Notes under the pieces: generated by a model | Seen by the model: the letters and a program-made list of their open reading frames with translations, nothing else | Database searches by the model: none | What the model was told of the DNA's origin: nothing | DNA from: Poecilobothrus nobilitatus | Taxonomy: Eukaryota > Arthropoda > Insecta > Diptera > Dolichopodidae | DNA: 64,000 nt | Direction of reading: 5' to 3' | Assembly: GCA_947095535.1 (NCBI GenBank) | Contig: OX352772.1 | Span: forward strand, 101,548,307 to 101,612,306 | Made by a program: the position numbers and the translations under genes | Part shown: one piece after another, positions 53,625 through 64,000 of the stretch | Layout of the letters: each line of letters opens with the position of its first letter | How positions within the stretch are numbered: the first letter of the stretch is position 1

Positions 53625-56600
53625 CCTCGGAGTTAACTATTATTAAAATCACAATTGAAAATAGGAAATTTTTAGCTTTAATTGATTCAGGATCAAGCTT
53701 TAGTATAATCGATGATAGAATAAAAGGATTCAAAAAAGTTAAAATCGAACCCGTATATTATTCAACTATCAATAAAAAGGATAGTATTAATTTCGAAGTT
53801 CATACAAGAACGCCAATAGAATTTAAAATGCCACCAAATGCATTAACTAGGTGGAAAGTAAAAAATTTACCGAACAGAAAATATCACATGATAATAGGTT
53901 CTGATTTACTAAATAATTTAGGAGGAATAATAGATTTTGAAAAACAAATTATAAACATTAATGAACAAGGGATAAAATTTGAAAACTCTCCATATAATTT
54001 TAAAGAAATTTGTACGTTAGAAGCAATAGATCCAAGAATGAAATTATTACAAATGGATCATCTCAATTTGAACGAACGATCAGAAATAGAAAAATTAGTT
54101 AAAAGGTTTGCCAAATTATTTTTTAAAGAGGGGGATATACTGACGCATACGACAGAAGTAAAACATGAAATAGTGACAACAACTGATCAAGCCATTAACT
54201 CGAAATTATATAGGTATCCCCCAAAACATGAAGAATAGGTAAGAAGACAAATAGCAGAAATGGAAACACAAGGAATAATTAGAAAAAGTAACTCTCGATA
54301 TTCTAGTCCCTTAATAGTAGTACCGAAAAAGACAGACAACTCAGGACAGAAAAAATTTAGGATTGTAATAGATTATAGAAGATTAAACGAAGTGACGGTA
54401 GACGATAAATTCCCTCTACCAAATATTGACTCAATACTGGATAAATTAGGTAAGGCTCAGTATTTCACAACATTAGATCTGGCAAAGGGTTATCATCAAA
54501 TATCTATAAAAGAAGAAGACAAAGAAAAGACAGCATTTGTGACGCCACATGGCTTGTATGAATTCAATAGGATGCCGTTTGGGCTTAAGAACGCCCCAGC
54601 GACGTTTCAGCGCCTAATGAATAATATCCTAAGGGATTATATTAACAGGGTATGTGTAGTGTATCTGGACGATATACTTATATTCAGTACCTCACTCGAA
54701 GAGCATATTAGGGCATTACAAAATATTTTTAAAATTTTGGAAGACAAAAATATAAAAATTCAAATAGACAAATGTAACTTTATGAGAAGAGAAACGGAAT
54801 TTTTAGGACATATCCTAACAAAGGATGGACTAAAACCTAACCCAAATAAAATTAAAATTATTCAAGACTTACCACTACCTAAAACTGAAAGACAAATTAA
54901 AAGTTTCCTAGGATTAACTGGCTATTATCGTAAATTTGTGAAAGATTACGCGAAAATCGCACAACCTATAACAAAATATTTAAGAAAAAACACTAAAATT
55001 AACATAAACGATCCTAACTATATTACAGCATTCGAGAAGTTAAAATCAGTAATAATAAGCCATCCGGTAATAAAATACCCAAACTTTGATAGACCGTTTA
55101 CCCTAACAACTGATGCATCAAACTATGCTATCGGTGCAGTCCTGTCACAAGAGGGACACCCAGTTTGTTTCGCGTCGCGAACTCTAAATAATCACGAACG
55201 AAATTACTCAGCAACAGATAAAGAGTTTCTCGCAATTATGTGGTCGGTGAACTACTTTCGACCATACCTTTACGGTTACAAATTTAAAATATTAACGGAC
55301 CATCAGCCTATTAAATATTTACATGCAAAATACAAAGGAAAAGATTTATCACCTAGACACCAAAGGTGGTTGCTAAAATTAGTGTGAATACCAATTCGAA
55401 ATAGAATATCTAAAAGGAAAAGAAAACCGCGTAGCTGACTTTTTAAGTAGAATTGAAAATAGAAACGAAAAAATTAACGAAGAAAATGAGAAAGAATGGA
55501 TAGAATCGATAAATATACTAAATATCGAGGATGATGTTACGATGGCAACAGTACACTCCGCGGAAGAGGAACTGCTAGGCCATATCAATATTAAAGAAGG
55601 AATAGTCAACATATATAAAACACAAATCATTCTTACAAATAATAAAATTTTAGAAATAGAAAATATCTTAGGTAGAAAAATAATTTACATAGCAGAATAT
55701 GACTTTGATAATTTAAATGATATTTTAAGAAGATACATTAAAAAGGGCATAACCGGTATATACTCAGAGTTATCAGATCATAAATATAATATTGTACAAA
55801 ATAAAATTATTGAGCTATTTTCAAACGATAAAAGTATTAAATTTATTAAATGTTCCTATAGAGCACAGGAAATAGGAACTGAAGTAGAAATAGTTAAGCA
55901 AATTTCATTATACCATGTAAAAGAAAGTTACCACTCGGGTATCCAAGAAACGTATAATCAATTGAAATATAAAATATATTATCCCAAACTATTGGAGATA
56001 ATTCAAATTGTCATTAATCAATGTGAAATCTGCCAACAGGTCAAATATGATAGAAGACCTATTAGACCTAAATATAATATAACTGAAACACCTAGTGATA
56101 TAAATCAAATTATTCACGTTGATACTTATGTGATAATGAAATGCTCATATTTAACAATAATCGACAAGTTCTCTAAATTTGGATCTGCATATTATTTATC
56201 GGATAGGAATCAATTAACTATAGTAGAAACGTTAGAAGAACATTTTGCAAGGGTTGATGGGTAAACCTAATAAAATTATAGCGGATAACGAATTTAAAGC
56301 ACTGCAAATAAAGAACTACTTACAGGAAGAAAATATAGCATTACACTTGACTAAACCAAATAGTCATACTGGAAACGGGGATGTTGAACGTTTTCATAAT
56401 TCTCTAGCTGAGAAATTTAGAATTTTAAAACAGACTGAAAAGGGTTTATCATGTAGGCAAATAATTCAAAGAGCTGTTAGGAATTATAATGAAAGATTCT
56501 ATTCAAGCATAAAAGATGTACCAACAAATGTACAGAATAGGATTTCAAATTACAAAAAAATTAAGGAAACAATTATGAAAAATAAGTTAAGTAAAATAGA

Positions 56601-56811
56601 AAAACTGAATAAAAAACGCGAAGATTATACCGAAAGTAGGTCGACAGGTTTTATTAAAAACTATAAAGCAATCAGGCACAAAGAGCAACCTAAATATAAA
56701 AAATTAAATTTAGATAGAGTACATGTAACGAATATTAAAAGACCATTAAAATTTTCAGATACTGATCATACTGACGATACTGACAATAACTGTCCAAAAA
56801 GTAACCGCTAA
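53616..56811 (+). pseudogene. pol: pol of element 2 (PR-RT-RH-IN), one stop and two shifts
   Basis: Protease L-I-D-S-G-S-S (about 53676). In-frame TAG at 54236-54238, just before the RT domain. The RT is open (54260-55387) with F-R-I-V-I-D-Y-R-R-L-N and intact Y-L-D-D (54662-54673). RNase H has L-T-T-D-A-S-N-Y and T-D-H-Q-P. A +1 shift lies at about 55380-55386. The integrase H-H-C-C finger follows (C-E-I-C-Q-Q-V), D in I-H-V-D-T-Y, a shift at about 56250-56258, then D in I-I-A-D-N-E-F and E in G-D-V-E-R-F-H-N-S-L. Catalytic residues are intact; only frame breaks are seen. Confidence 0.9.
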
Positions 56812-56854
56812 CTTATTAGAAATAAACAACATAAATTCAGATAGATTTTTACAA

Positions 56855-57662
56855 ATTACAGTATCTTAAATTAGGCTTAGCACAATTCAAAGAAAGCTCA
56901 TTATTAATGGCAATAAAAATACCAAAAAAAATTAAATTAATACAATTAGAAATAATAGTTCCTATCCCAAATAAAGAAAATAAAGAAATAGACTTTATAA
57001 ATGAATTCATATTTACATTTAATAATAAAACTTATAAATATGAAAAAGTAAAAACTTTAAATGAATTAAATTTAAGTAAGCATTGTATATTTAAAAACAA
57101 CTGTCAATTATTAAAAAATACATTAACAGAAATTGTAAATATAGACAAAGAAACAATTTTAATTAAAAACGCTAATAAATTAAAGATAAATCAAACATGT
57201 GACAATAGAAATATAGTTATATCAGACAATGTGCTGATTCACTTTAACAATTGTACACTTAGGATAATGGATCATTATTTTTCAAATGTAAAACAAGTAT
57301 TTCAAGAAAGGTTCTATTATTCATTAAACCAAACATATAATTTTAAAAATAAGATAACATTTGATGAAATTGTATTAGAAAATGAAAAAAATATGAACAT
57401 TGTACACAAGTTAAGAGTTCATAAACATATATCTTATATGCTTGATATAATAATTTTTGTAATTGGAATAATTGGAGCAATTATATTATTGAAAAAATAT
57501 GGTTACTTTAAAATTAATAATAGAATTCAGGAGAATTCTAATCTAAAGAAGGGAGAAGTTACGTATTCGTCTGATAATCCACCTGTTGAAAATACAACAA
57601 CGTCAGCAATACCTTGCTATTATCCAAATAAATTCCATTCCCACAAAAATAACAGACGCTAA
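56855..57662 (+). pseudogene. env: env of element 2, N-terminally truncated
   Basis: The open part 56907-57662 (251 codons) equals the C-terminal half of an errantivirus env: P-L-P-N-K-E-type segment, Cys residues, V-L-I-H-F-N-N-C-T-L-R-I-M-D, and a transmembrane helix I-I-I-F-V-I-G-I-I-G-A-I-I-L-L. No furin site or fusion peptide remains. The coding region runs 106 bp into the 3' LTR. Env similarity starts almost immediately after the pol stop, so about half of env has been lost by deletion. Confidence 0.8.
57545..57556 (+). promoter_or_regulatory. Polypurine tract of element 2
   Basis: AAAGAAGGGAGA immediately before AGTTACGT; it lies within the env reading frame. Confidence 0.85.
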
Positions 57663-58320
57663 ATTTGCATTTCCTGTTATTGCCAAATAATAGAATTTAT
57701 CATTTGCAATAACTTAAAATATATATATCAGATTTCAATCTAATTACATTTAAATTATTAACCAACAATTTAAATATAAAGTTAATATCATATTTTGTCT
57801 GGAATAATAAAATTACTTCTTATTAAATTGATTATGAAATAATTTAAAATACAGTTTCCCACAATAAATATTATTGCTCGAATTACACCAAAAAGTTAAA
57901 TTTGTTTTTGTAATTAAATTATTATAAAATTATTAAATGATCATATTACAAAAGTAATATTCAAAATAAGTTGTATAATCAAAATAATGCGTTTGTATAA
58001 TAATTTTAATAATAAGTTTCTCACGTCCAAAATAGCTGAACTAACATAATTTATAATATAAATAGGACGATAATTAGAATAAGAAATGAGTTGTTAAATT
58101 GTAAATTGTTAATCAAGACATGAGTTGTTAAATTGTAATTCGTTAATCAAGACCTGACATGGTCAAGTATAATAAAACATACTAAATTGTTTGTGTTAAT
58201 AAAATATTGTACTTGTCTCGTAAATTTCAATATAAAAATAAAGTTCGTAAGAAATAATAAATATAGTTAAAAAACGGTAGTTTTATTTTTTTAAGAATAT
58301 CGTAGTTGAACTATAAAACT
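57557..58320 (+). repeat. 3' LTR of element 2
   Basis: 764 bp, seven visible substitutions relative to the 5' LTR. First 106 bp encode the env C-terminal tail. Confidence 0.93.
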
Positions 58321-58759
58321 CGCATGATGCATGCATGTTAATTTTTATGCATTATAGTTAAACCCAAAATATATCTATATATTACAATAAATAGTTGCAC
58401 TTACCACGTGACCATAAAATTTTCTTACTAACCAAACACATACATATAAATAAATTTACTAAAATTTATTCAAATTGTGGATAGAAGTTTTCTCTTGCGC
58501 AAGAAAGACAAAAAATAAAATACATACTGTTATTTTTAGAAGAATTTGATGTTTTATGCAATTAGTTATGGCATCTTTTTAAAAAACTTCTGTGCATATA
58601 AAAAAAACAATTAAAATTTGTTTAACTGGAATTTATTACTACAAATGCAGCACACTATGTCTATTCTCAAATTCTTTTACAGATTTGTTAACGTTTTTTA
58701 CAATAAAATATAGCTTATTCTATATATAATTGAAATCATTTTTTAAATTGTAAAATAAT

Positions 58760-59537
58760 TTATATTCTACATTTTTTCAGTTTCAGTTCAAACGGATTAA
58801 CTAAATGAGCTTTATTATATTCTTTAAAACCTGTGAACTGCAAATAAATATTTTGATCAACAATTAACTTATGATATGCTTTATACTTTTTCAACAAATA
58901 ACCGCCAAAGTAATAAAATGCATTTGCTTCTCCAAAATTCCATAGCTTTGCCTTTGTAGGCACAATTTATATTAAATATATATGAATTTTGTAATGCTTC
59001 TTTAGGTAATAGATCTATATTATACAAATCAGGAATTTTAACATTTTCTGTTGGCTTACAGTTTGTGGCTTCTGTTATTTTTCGATATATTTGGCAGACA
59101 AAGAATTTTTAAATAAGCACATAAACTGATAAGGGGCCAATAGTTTTGTATTTCTACCACGTTTACGTAAATTGACTGATTTCATATCATCCAGCCTATC
59201 CAGCAGCCAACCTTTTACAACTTTTAATTTCGAGGTTACAATTAAGTAATTTTTTTCTGCCTCAAATTGTGTATTTGATACAAGATTTCTCATTTCTTTT
59301 AAAAAATTAATTTGATTTTCGTTCGCAAAAAATGATCTTTTAAATTTTTTATTTCATTAAATTTTGAGGAATTGAAAATATCAAATAATTAATCGAATTT
59401 TTGAGCAACTTTCTCCGTATTAATTGTAATAGAACTTGTAAATTTTGCTTCAATTTTCTGCCAAATTTTGAAAATATATTATATATTAGAAAAGTTTTTT
59501 CTACATACGCAAAAAACGCTTGAAATTTTACTCGCAA
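58760..59537 (-). pseudogene. Transposase remnant (possibly P-like), copy 2
   Basis: Duplicate of 46325-47102 with a few substitutions and the same three open parts. Sequence from 58325 to 58759 and 59538 to 60470 shows no gene. Confidence 0.4.
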
Positions 59538-60469
59538 TCAGATCAGCTTTATCCAGATTTTTCAATTACATAGTTTTTCGAAAAATATGTTGTGATTTTG
59601 TATTTATATTATATGACGAATTGAGAAAAATTTAGAATTTTTTACCTTTCATCATTTTTTAGTGATATATGAAAACATAAACTGCATAAACTATCTTTTA
59701 GACTTTAAAAACCGCAAATCATAATTTTTAACCATTTCTTATTCTACAATAATAATTAATATACCAAAATAAAAAATGTAGGATATTTAACTTAAATTTA
59801 TTTTTATTTTTATAGGTTGATTATAAATACATTTAAACATTTTCGGCAAATAATATACGAATATGTAAGTATGTTTATATCAATTAAATTTTAAATATTT
59901 CACAATATAACAACACTTATAAGTTATAATATTTTTCGTATAACAACAATTGATAATACTTTTCGCACACTTTATACTCAATTGATAAATATTTACACTT
60001 GGCAGATAAAAATCTATTATAAAAAACTGATTTCAATACCACATATTCCTATTCGATTACATTGATAACTAATACATAAATAATTTCAATAGGTAGCTAT
60101 GTTAAAAATCATTGTAAAAATACAAATCAGCAATGTTTTCTATCTTATAGTTTTTTTTATACAATATTGGAAATGAAAAAAAGGGAAGTACGTTCTACCA
60201 GTTTTTACAAATTAAAAGGTGTGTTGTAAGAAAATGCATTAGGTTTAGTAAAAAGAGAGTATTAAAGCTTGTTTTCATGAGAAACTTCGTAGATATTATC
60301 GCAATTTTAGAAAGAGAAAAAACTATAGTGTATTACCAATGGGAAAGAGGGAGAAAAAAATATGTATATACTAAGAAATATCGTTGATAAAAGCAGATAA
60401 AATACTTCTCTAAAGAATTTATAGAAGATATTCAGCTAATTTATGGACGATATTCAGCAAAATAAAAAT

Positions 60470-61015
60470 ATCGTTGTACGTTGTGTAGAGTAGTAAGATA
60501 CACGCTTCAACGACGTTTAGAAATTGTTAAATTCTCATTTGATGAACATTTTTATCGAAAAATTTTATTCAGTGTTGAAGCTCATTTTTGGTTAAATAGT
60601 TATGTAAACAAACCGGATTACAGAATTTGGAGTGATGAAAATCCACACGAAACTGTTCAGACACCATTACATCCAGATAAAGTCACTGTGTGTGGAGTGA
60701 TTGGTCCATATTTCTTTGAAGAATATGGTCGAAGAGTAACAGTCAATGGAGAACGATACAGAACAATGTTAAATGATTTTTTTTCCCCGCTGTTGTTGAG
60801 AATAATCAGGAAGATATGTGATTTCCATAAAACGGTGTCACCTGCCACACAGTCACCTTAATAATCGATTTATTGAAAACAAAATTTTGTGATGAAATTA
60901 TCTCAAGAAATGTTCCAGTTAATTATCCTCCCAGGTCGTTCTATTTAACACCTTTTGATTTCTTTCTTTGAGGATATGTTAATTGGGCTGTGTTCATTGG
61001 GCTGACAGAATGCAG
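60470..61015 (+). pseudogene. Tc1/mariner-type transposase fragment, longer copy
   Basis: Same as 48040-48466 but with a 12-bp deletion that removes W-C-A-I-type codons (near 60690), and continuing past 60891 with I-S-R-N-V-P-V...P-P-R-S-F-Y-L-T-P-F-D-F-F-L and stop. The last motif is the third catalytic region, in which the expected Asp is Tyr. Inactive. Confidence 0.7.
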
Positions 61016-61309
61016 TAGATACTTACGGAGAAGTCGTGGTGATTACTTGAATGATGTTATTTTCCATACATAATTGCATAATGTAACCTTTCAAATTAAA
61101 AAAAATTTTGGTCGCACTGAATAATTTGTGTTTTTTTTTATTTTTAAATTGTATAATCCCTAAAGGGAAAACCATATATCTTTGTGGGTCCGAAAAGAGT
61201 CCGAAAAACAAACCTGAATATTTTAGAAAATTTCAATATTCCATCCAAAAATATTTTTTAATTTTTAGAAAAATGTTTTTCTAAACAAAAAACAAGTAAA
61301 AGTAACAGT

Positions 61310-62350
61310 AAGTCGATGCAACCGACTTATTTATACCCTACACCTAAAAAATTCAAATTAAATTAAAAATCCATAAGTTATTTTAGTTAGGTATTTAATA
61401 TAACCTAAAAAAAATAAATGCTTTTACAACCTTTGTACAAAATTTCAGATTTATATCTTTATTAAATTCGAAAATATGCTTGTTAGGTCTTGGGAAGAGT
61501 GTGAAGGCAAGCGGACCACCACCCCAATTCATCTCAAATTTTAGAGACATCAACAGGGTAGAACATTCTTATATTAAATTTCAAGTTTATATATTTATTA
61601 ATTTCGAAGATATACTTGCTTGGTCTTAGGAGTTGTGTGGCAAATATCCGAACAACCATTCTAATTCATCTTAAATTTTGGACAAATCAGGGATTCAGGA
61701 AACAACACCTTAGTACCAAATTTGAAGTTTCTATCTTTATTTATTTCTAAGATATGCTTGTTCGGTTTTGGGAGTTGTATGGGAGGTACCCGAACGACCA
61801 CTCCAATTCATCTCAAATTTTAGGCAAATCAGGGATTTAGGAAAGAGCACCCTCGTATCAAATATGAAGTTCCTATCTTTATTAATTTCAAAGATAGGCT
61901 TGTTCGGTTTTGGGATTTGTATGGCAGGTATTCGAACAACCACTCCAATTCATCTCAAATTTTGGGGATATCAAGGATTCAGAAAAACACACCCTCGTAC
62001 AAAATTTTAAGTTTCTATCTTTATTAATTTCGAAAATATGCGTATTAGGTTTTGGGAGTTGTATGGGAGGTACTCGAACGCATGGTCCGATTTCGCCCAT
62101 TTACAATCCCCGTCTTACCTTAGTCATTGTTAACCTACAGTATAAATTTCATCAAGATAGCATCATTATTTTTTGAGTTATCGTGCGTACGGACGGACGG
62201 ACGGACGGACGGACATCGCTAAATCGACTCAAGCGGTGATCCTGATTCAGAATATATATACATGTCTATACCTAACTCGTTTGCTTTTGGTGGTTACAAA
62301 CACCATACCAAAGTTAATATACCCTATACTTAATGTGTAGGGTATAATAA
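61310..62350. repeat. Mini-me-like repeat with 140-bp tandem array
   Basis: Opens GTCGATGCAACCGACTTATT then TATACCCTACACC; ends with a (GGAC)n run (62188-62213), AAATCGACTCAAGCGGTGAT and GGGTATAATA. The inside has about five units of 133-141 bp with AATTCATCTCAAATTTT (61531, 61664, 61804, 61945) and TTGTATGGGAGGTACYCGAA-like blocks. Overlapping ORFs on both strands at 61737-62176 come from this array. Confidence 0.6.
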
Positions 62351-64000
62351 AAATAAAAACAAATAGATCTCCGTTACAATTTACATCACACTTAAGCAAT
62401 ATTATAATAAAATTTTGTTAGCCTTCAAATATTATGCATTTTTTGTGTAAATTTATTCTTTTTGAGATGAGGATGAGATCTATAAAATTACCTTTTAAAA
62501 TTATAAAGAACAACATTATGATTTATGATTGTTTGTGATGTGATGCATAGATAGATAGATAGATAGTAATGTAATGTATGGTATGTTAAAATTAATTTTT
62601 AGAAAAAAAAAAAAATTAGTTCGAAGAAAATGAATTATGAACAGAATGAATGAATGAAAAAATAATTTTTTTTCTTTTGCTTTTCTTATGATTTTTTTCT
62701 TTCCTTTTATCGCCGCCCGTAACTATCGTAGTTTGAACAAATACAAATATTTTCAATGCGACTTCTTTATTTGTTATATGTTCCTTGCTATAATCGACAT
62801 CTTATTCAAATGATTTACGCGTTTACAACTATAATTTCACACAGCCTTTAACTTGTAGAAAATTAAAGTACATATGTATAAAGAATTTTGATTTTTGATT
62901 TCTGATAAATTATTATTTCTAATTTACTAAAAAAAATGTATACTTATGTACCTATTTATTATTTAAAGAACAAAATATTGTAAAAAAAACAAAAATATTT
63001 GGTCATGCATGCTATGTAAGAGCCTTACCATTATAGAAAAACCGTATTTTTACCATAATGAGTAAAAAATAATGACATTTTATGATTTTATTCATTTAAT
63101 AAAAATTGTAAGAAATATTTTACTAAGTTGTAATTTATATAACCATTTTAAATTATATCATTCCCCTTGGAAAACCCATTATATGTAGTAAATTAAGATC
63201 AAATTTACTGAATGTATAATTATATTATAATTATAGATATGTATGTAATTCTTTCTAGATAGCAGAATTGTTAAAAGTATTTGTTTTATATTGAATAAGG
63301 TAGGTACATAGTTAGTTAGTCATATTAAAAAACAGAAATTAAAAATTTTTTAAATTAAGAAGGTATTTTTTAAAACAAAAAATATTCGGCCCGAAACGGT
63401 TAAAAACCTTACTATATCTTTACAAAAAAAAAATTAAATCAAAAAGAAACAACTCCATACAAAACAAAAAAGTTATATTAATGCACGATATTTATAACAA
63501 CGCCTTTACAGCTTACAAGCTGGGACATTCAACGAAAACTTTGAAAAAAAAAGGTTAATGTATATAAAATAAATTGTGTGTTCCGATCCGACTTGTAAAA
63601 TATTTAGGCTTCGTTTATAAAATATTTTAAAATTTTATATATTTTTTTTTTTATAACTGATGTATGGTAATACATACATACATACATATGGATACAGATA
63701 TTCCCCTCGTAACACTCTTATATTTTATTTTTAGAATATGTACATAGAATACAGATATTCCTCTTCTAATACTTTTAGAAATTATTTAAAAAAAATTTGA
63801 GAATTTTGTACGATATTGATCCGATAAGCTTCACCTGATCAACCATTTTTAGCACATTACAGCCCCTCTATATTTAGCTACCTTACAGCCCTTCAAAATT
63901 GCAGGAAAGTCTTTTCACATTTTTTCTTATTACAAAAAATTACTAAAATTTTATTTTTTAAATTTTTGTGCAAGTTACAATTCTAAACGTTTGTATTGTC
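62351..64000. other. AT-rich intergenic DNA
   Basis: No gene seen. A (GATA)n microsatellite is at about 62545-62568. The last 170 bp (63830-64000) share 'TTACAGCCC(C)TC' and 'AAAATTGCAGGAAAGTC' blocks with the repeat at about 10775-10815, so another mini-me-like repeat probably runs out of the window. Confidence 0.5.

Larger units (their letters stand above)
51219..58320 (+). mobile_element. Errantivirus-like LTR element 2, 7,102 bp
   Basis: LTRs of 764 bp each with AGT...ACT ends, a 4-bp duplication CGCA (51215-51218 and 58321-58324), tRNA-Ser PBS and PPT. The empty site is present in copy 1 of the duplication (about 45884-45890). gag is intact, pol is broken by a stop and two shifts, env lacks its N-terminal half. 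About seven differences between the two LTRs (about 99% identical) point to a recent insertion. Confidence 0.95.
48465..60891. repeat. Tandem duplication 2, copy 2 (with LTR element 2 inside)
   Basis: Second copy of the unit at 35091-48466. In this copy the mariner reading continues to the right of 60891, so this side represents the original flank and the break at 48466 is the duplication junction. Confidence 0.9.

Noticed and set aside
61737..62176. Overlapping short ORFs on both strands
   Set aside because: They follow the 140-bp tandem array and have repeated composition on both strands.

Overview
The window looks like a transposon-packed, AT-rich intergenic region of an insect genome, most likely a higher fly. 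Support comes from dipteran-type 'mini-me/DINE-like' repeats (GTCC-rich microsatellite, TATACCC...GGGTATAA ends), gypsy-group errantiviruses primed by tRNA-Ser, and Tc1/mariner, LINE and P-like transposase remnants. I found no convincing ordinary host gene. Many element genes carry single-base breaks, so read them as recently active or decaying mobile-element genes. Some breaks may be sequencing or assembly errors.

Left part (1-11106): two mini-me/DINE-like repeats (about 768-2527 and 3545-5135) flank a transposase fragment. From 5260 to 11106 lies the decayed left part of an old Polinton/Maverick ('B'): remnants of the genes for a 188-aa protein, the packaging ATPase, two small proteins, the minor capsid protein and a capsid-associated protein. 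Next to the 188-aa gene remnant is an intact 50-codon ORF that is essentially only a PPP1R15/GADD34-type PP1-binding domain. MCP, protease and integrase of B are missing; a C-terminal piece of its polB is at 10857-11106 on the minus strand.

Middle (11107-26030): an almost complete 14.9-kb Polinton ('A') with AG...CT inverted termini and a perfect 6-bp target duplication (TGTGTT). It carries PolB, integrase and a Q/H-rich protein on the plus strand; a tightly packed minus-strand capsid block (unknown, adenain-like protease, unknown, double-jelly-roll MCP, small basic protein, penton-like minor capsid protein, two small proteins, FtsK/HerA ATPase); and a plus-strand 188-aa gene. A is inserted inside the polB of B, and the polB continues on its right side (26031-27112). 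The right 4.5 kb of A plus flank is tandemly duplicated (22826-27322 and 27323-31720) with almost no divergence.

Right part (31720-64000): a minus-strand gypsy-type remnant with gag joined to env and pol missing (about 32400-34999). Then comes a second, older tandem duplication of a 5.4-kb unit (LINE remnant, P-like transposase remnant, mariner remnant). Each copy has its own errantivirus-like LTR element: element 1 (37814-45794, intact env, RT with YLND in place of YLDD) and element 2 (51219-58320, truncated env). The two insertions are at sites only about 90 bp apart in the unit. A tandemly repetitive mini-me-like repeat (61310-62350) and featureless AT-rich DNA finish the window.
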